A stretch of 64,000 bases of DNA from UBA4285 sp050944355 (GTDB lineage: Bacteria > Bacillota > Clostridia > Lachnospirales > Lachnospiraceae). Shown in pieces: positions 61,517-64,000 of this stretch. The notes under the pieces were generated by a model, which did no database searches, had not been told where the DNA came from, and was given only the letters and a program-made list of their open reading frames with translations. A program made the translations under genes and the position numbers. How positions within the stretch are numbered: the first letter of the stretch is position 1; each line of letters starts with the position of its first letter. The DNA lies in NCBI GenBank assembly GCA_050944355.1, contig JBMNQX010000004.1:62001-126000 (forward strand). Direction: 5' to 3'.

Positions 61517-63070
61517 TTATCTTAGAATATCTTTGACGCGCAGACGGATGCCGATTCCGAATACGTCCGAGAAGAATACGGCGCACTGTTCAAATGCGTA
61601 TTTCTCGAGATACATGTTCTCGCCGGTCCGGCCGGAGATTTCCATGGTCTCGTCGCGCATCCGCACTGCGATGTCGGAAAGCTTTTCGGTGTGCGTGTTG
61701 TCCAGCGCGTTGGCCACCCGGAATATGGCTGTCAGTTTGGCGGCCTTTCCCCGGACATCTTCCGGCAGAGTCATGAATTCCGGATCGGTCATGTCCGGTT
61801 CTTCCAGTTCGTTGTAGCGGGCGATCGTCGCGGCCAGCAGTATATCCTGCTTTGTGGCGCCGATCAGATCGGTGTGCCGGATCACATCATACCCGGACTG
61901 GAGATGATGGCGGGCTGATACGGCGTGTCCGCACTCGTGCAGCATGCACGCCAGTTCAAGGACCGTGCGGTCGCGTTCACTCAGGCCGTGCTTGACCGAA
62001 AGCCTGTCAAACATCTTGAGACAGATTCCGCGGATGTAGCTGGAATGGGCTTCATTGCAGTGATAGAACCGCGCGGTGGTGTCCGCGCAGGACAGAATGA
62101 TCTCGTGAAGATATTTCCTGTATTTTTCCTGTTCCGCCGGAATCAGAATGCCGCGGATCAGGCAGTCGCTCATGTCCGAGCGCGGTGAGAGAATCATGTC
62201 GGCCTGTGTAAAGCCGATCAGCGACAGATACAGCGCCAGCGAGAGGTAGAGAGCCTCTGCTTTCCGGATGCTGATTTTATAGCGCATCGCGATTTCTTCC
62301 GGCCGTTGCGCGCGGATCTGATCAAAGAGATCCCGCATTTTCGCAACCGGGATCCGGTACATGTTGTCGGCAAACGGGCAGTCTGTCAGGGCTGCGATGA
62401 CGTTGATCATACTGCCGGTGAACACGGCGCTCTTTATGTTGCGGCAGTCCGCTTCCAGGTTGTCATATGTGAGCATGGAGTGGATGTAATCGGCGATCAC
62501 ATGCCCGAAGTCGTCGGTCGCCTGCTGAATGCTGCGGAACATCTCTCCGAGCTGCAGGGCGCCCGTCGGAACGGTCATGGAATCGTACATCGTTTTCCCG
62601 TTGTAGAATGCGATTCCGACGCTTCCGGCCCCGACAAATGAAAACAGTGTCGTGTCTTTCGGCGGCGTCCCGGATTCGCGGAGTGTGCGGATCATTTCAT
62701 AGTAAATGAGTGATTTTTCCTCGTTGTCTTCCAGAACCTCCACGTCAAGCCCTGTGCGGATCTTGATCTGATCCAGCACAAAAGCGCGGTTTTCTGCGCG
62801 CCGCAGGGCGTTGGTGGTCACGGCGAGCGTCTGAACGGTGCCGTATCCGCGGATGACACTCTGGAATCCCTCCAGAGCTTTGATCAGCTCGCGGACCGTT
62901 GCCTGGCTGACCCGTCCGACAGAATATACGTCGTGTCCGAGCGCGATCGGATAGGACAGAGCCTCCAGCCGGTCCAATTTCCCTTTCCGCACCTGCGCGA
63001 TCTGCATTCGGGCTTCGCTGCTGCCGATGTCGATCAATGCGGCGACTTTCGGATACCTGTCTGATTTCAA
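61517..63070 (-). CDS. ppx: Ppx/GppA-HD family exopolyphosphatase
   Basis: A 517-residue protein with the Ppx/GppA ASKHA domain (LIDIGSSEARMQIAQV, TTNALRRAENR, FVGAGSVGIAFYNG) and a C-terminal HD domain (LACMLHECGHAVSARHH, IARYNELEE). These cleave polyphosphate or pppGpp. The strongly conserved IDIGSNS reads IDIGSSE and the phosphate loop GGGS reads VGAGS, so activity may be reduced. The start is TTG 63070 with AAAGGAGG. It is first in the ppx-ppk-pfk operon. Confidence 0.9.
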   Translation of the reverse strand: MKSDRYPKVAALIDIGSSEARMQIAQVRKGKLDRLEALSYPIALGHDVYSVGRVSQATVRELIKALEGFQSVIRGYGTVQTLAVTTNALRRAENRAFVLDQIKIRTGLDVEVLEDNEEKSLIYYEMIRTLRESGTPPKDTTLFSFVGAGSVGIAFYNGKTMYDSMTVPTGALQLGEMFRSIQQATDDFGHVIADYIHSMLTYDNLEADCRNIKSAVFTGSMINVIAALTDCPFADNMYRIPVAKMRDLFDQIRAQRPEEIAMRYKISIRKAEALYLSLALYLSLIGFTQADMILSPRSDMSDCLIRGILIPAEQEKYRKYLHEIILSCADTTARFYHCNEAHSSYIRGICLKMFDRLSVKHGLSERDRTVLELACMLHECGHAVSARHHLQSGYDVIRHTDLIGATKQDILLAATIARYNELEEPDMTDPEFMTLPEDVRGKAAKLTAIFRVANALDNTHTEKLSDIAVRMRDETMEISGRTGENMYLEKYAFEQCAVFFSDVFGIGIRLRVKDILR

Positions 63071-63211
63071 ATGGTGCCTCCTTTAATGCTTCCTGATAAC
63101 AGGACATATCTGTTTTTATTATATCATCGGCTATTGTAAAGTTGCTGTGAAATGGGGTTCATTCTATGTAAAATTTTGGCATTATGACTTTTTTTCAGAC
63201 GGACGCTGCTC

Positions 63212-63217
63212 TATAAT
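63212..63217 (+). promoter_or_regulatory. Putative -10 box of the GPH transporter
   Basis: TATAAT lies 74 bases before the start codon; the region 17 bases upstream is only T-rich, so the -35 box is poor. Confidence 0.4.
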
Positions 63218-63285
63218 GGGTACAGATTATGGGAACCCGGAGGCAGGGTATGGGTTTCCAAATATTGATATTGAAAGAGGCTGAT

Positions 63286-64000
63286 ATGCAAAAGATAAGC
63301 GGCAGAAAACCGTCCAACAGTCTGGGCGCCCAGATGCTGTACGGTATGGCGGAATTTTCAGGCGGCGGCGCCTTCGTCATCATCAACACCTTCTTTACGG
63401 TGTTTATGACCAAAGCGCTCGGAATGCCGGCGGCACTGGCAGCGTTCATTCCGCTGATAGGACATGTATGGGACGCCGTGACGGACCCGATCATGGGCAA
63501 CATTGTGGACCGTTCCACATCAAGATTCGGCGCGAAGCGTTTTTATATTCTTGTCGGCGGTCTGCTCACGTCGGTGGCGTTCATCCTGCTGTGGCTGACG
63601 ATTCCGACCGATAACCTGGCAGTCGAGTTTATATTCTACGTGCTGATGTATGTGCTGTTCTCGACAGCATTTACCATCATAATGGTTCCGTACAACGGGC
63701 TGCTGCCGGACATGGTCGAAGACTACGCGATGCGCTCGAAGTTCTCGAATGTGCGCATGCTGTGGTCGACATTCGGCTCCATGGTCTCCGGCCTCGTTCC
63801 GTCGCTGATGATCAAGGACAACACGGATGCCGCGTCGTATCTGCAGGTCGCGTTTCTCTTTGCCATTCTGTACGGCGTCACGTCGCTCGGGACATTTGCC
63901 GGGACGTGGGAAAAGCAGAAGGAGCCGGTCAAGTCGAGTCTGGGCGAGAGTTTCGTGCAGGCGGCGAGTGTGTTCAAGAGCCGGTCGTTCAGGATTTTCG
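63286..64000 (+). CDS. GPH-type sugar:cation symporter (MelB-like), 3' partial
   Basis: The reading frame stays open to the window end, giving 238 residues of a 12-helix MFS protein. The start resembles GPH transporters (SLGAQMLYGMAEFSGGGAF, GHVWDAVTDPIMGNIVDRS with the conserved Asp pair for cation binding, VPYNGLLPDMV). It imports a glycoside or uronide with Na+ or H+. ATG 63286 (AGAGG 5 bases upstream) matches usual family starts; ATG 63250, with GGAGG 6 bases upstream, is an equally good in-frame alternative adding 12 residues. Confidence 0.9.
   Translation, partial: MQKISGRKPSNSLGAQMLYGMAEFSGGGAFVIINTFFTVFMTKALGMPAALAAFIPLIGHVWDAVTDPIMGNIVDRSTSRFGAKRFYILVGGLLTSVAFILLWLTIPTDNLAVEFIFYVLMYVLFSTAFTIIMVPYNGLLPDMVEDYAMRSKFSNVRMLWSTFGSMVSGLVPSLMIKDNTDAASYLQVAFLFAILYGVTSLGTFAGTWEKQKEPVKSSLGESFVQAASVFKSRSFRIF

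Noticed and set aside
59938..61536. 532-residue plus-strand open frame
   Set aside because: It is fully antisense to ppk1, whose motifs are unmistakable. It has no ribosome site or recognisable domain and arises from GC-rich codon use.

Overview
The window looks like a chromosome segment of an anaerobic, gut-type Firmicute, most likely Lachnospiraceae or a close clostridial relative. The signs are the core order IreB-YqgF-DUF1292-RNase J-YlbF-TrmR-U32 peptidase, many TTG starts with strong AGGAGG sites, a rubrerythrin, an IscU-like/GGGtGRT gene pair, a folT-type THF riboswitch, YesM/YesN two-component regulation and a Cys-type sulfatase. These family assignments are by eye; no search was run. 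I saw no rRNA, CRISPR array, prophage or insertion sequence. There is one tRNA, tRNA-Ala(GGC).

Layout. 1-4111: the 3' part of a GlgB-like protein that has lost its catalytic residues and carries a coiled-coil tail, an MscS channel, and a VTC-type polyphosphate polymerase with a DUF4956 membrane partner. 4362-13102: housekeeping genes for RNA processing, tRNA and rRNA modification, and a peptidase. 13156-21759: a sulfatase, PadR/DUF2812, rubrerythrin with a divergent HxlR regulator, a C39-like lipoprotein, a 3-hydroxyacyl-CoA dehydrogenase, an SseB-like protein and the IscU-like/GGGtGRT pair. 21880-36412: a carbohydrate locus with two heparinase II/III-type lyases, two TIM-barrel isomerases, a YesM/YesN-type system, an LplB/LplC-type ABC importer with its binding lipoprotein, and a MATE exporter. 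It probably imports and breaks down a uronate-containing glycan, with the kinase and regulator controlling the importer.

36413-44242: two AT-rich islets (a lipoprotein and a glycine-zipper protein; a DUF4236 protein) flank a GH42 beta-galactosidase, an alkylation-repair operon (AlkA-type glycosylase, Ogt, Ada) and tRNA-Ala. 44243-49983: a zinc alcohol dehydrogenase, a GntR(YtrA-type)-ABC operon and a GH3 enzyme with its domains in permuted order. 50088-59142: a THF riboswitch with an ECF S component, a cysteine synthase-like enzyme, a GH43-like gene relic, malic enzyme, PurC, DAHP synthase with a structured leader, an alpha/beta hydrolase, a LOR/SDH-type protein and a phosphofructokinase. 59164-63070: PPK1 and a Ppx/GppA-HD protein. 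63286-end: a GPH-type sugar symporter cut by the window end.

Points most worth a second look are the GlgB-like pseudoenzyme, the presence of two unrelated polyphosphate polymerases plus a polyphosphatase in about 60 kb, the THF riboswitch with a hairpin over the ribosome binding site, two decayed enzyme relics, a probable ATT start codon in the histidine kinase, and a PFK with mixed donor-site residues.
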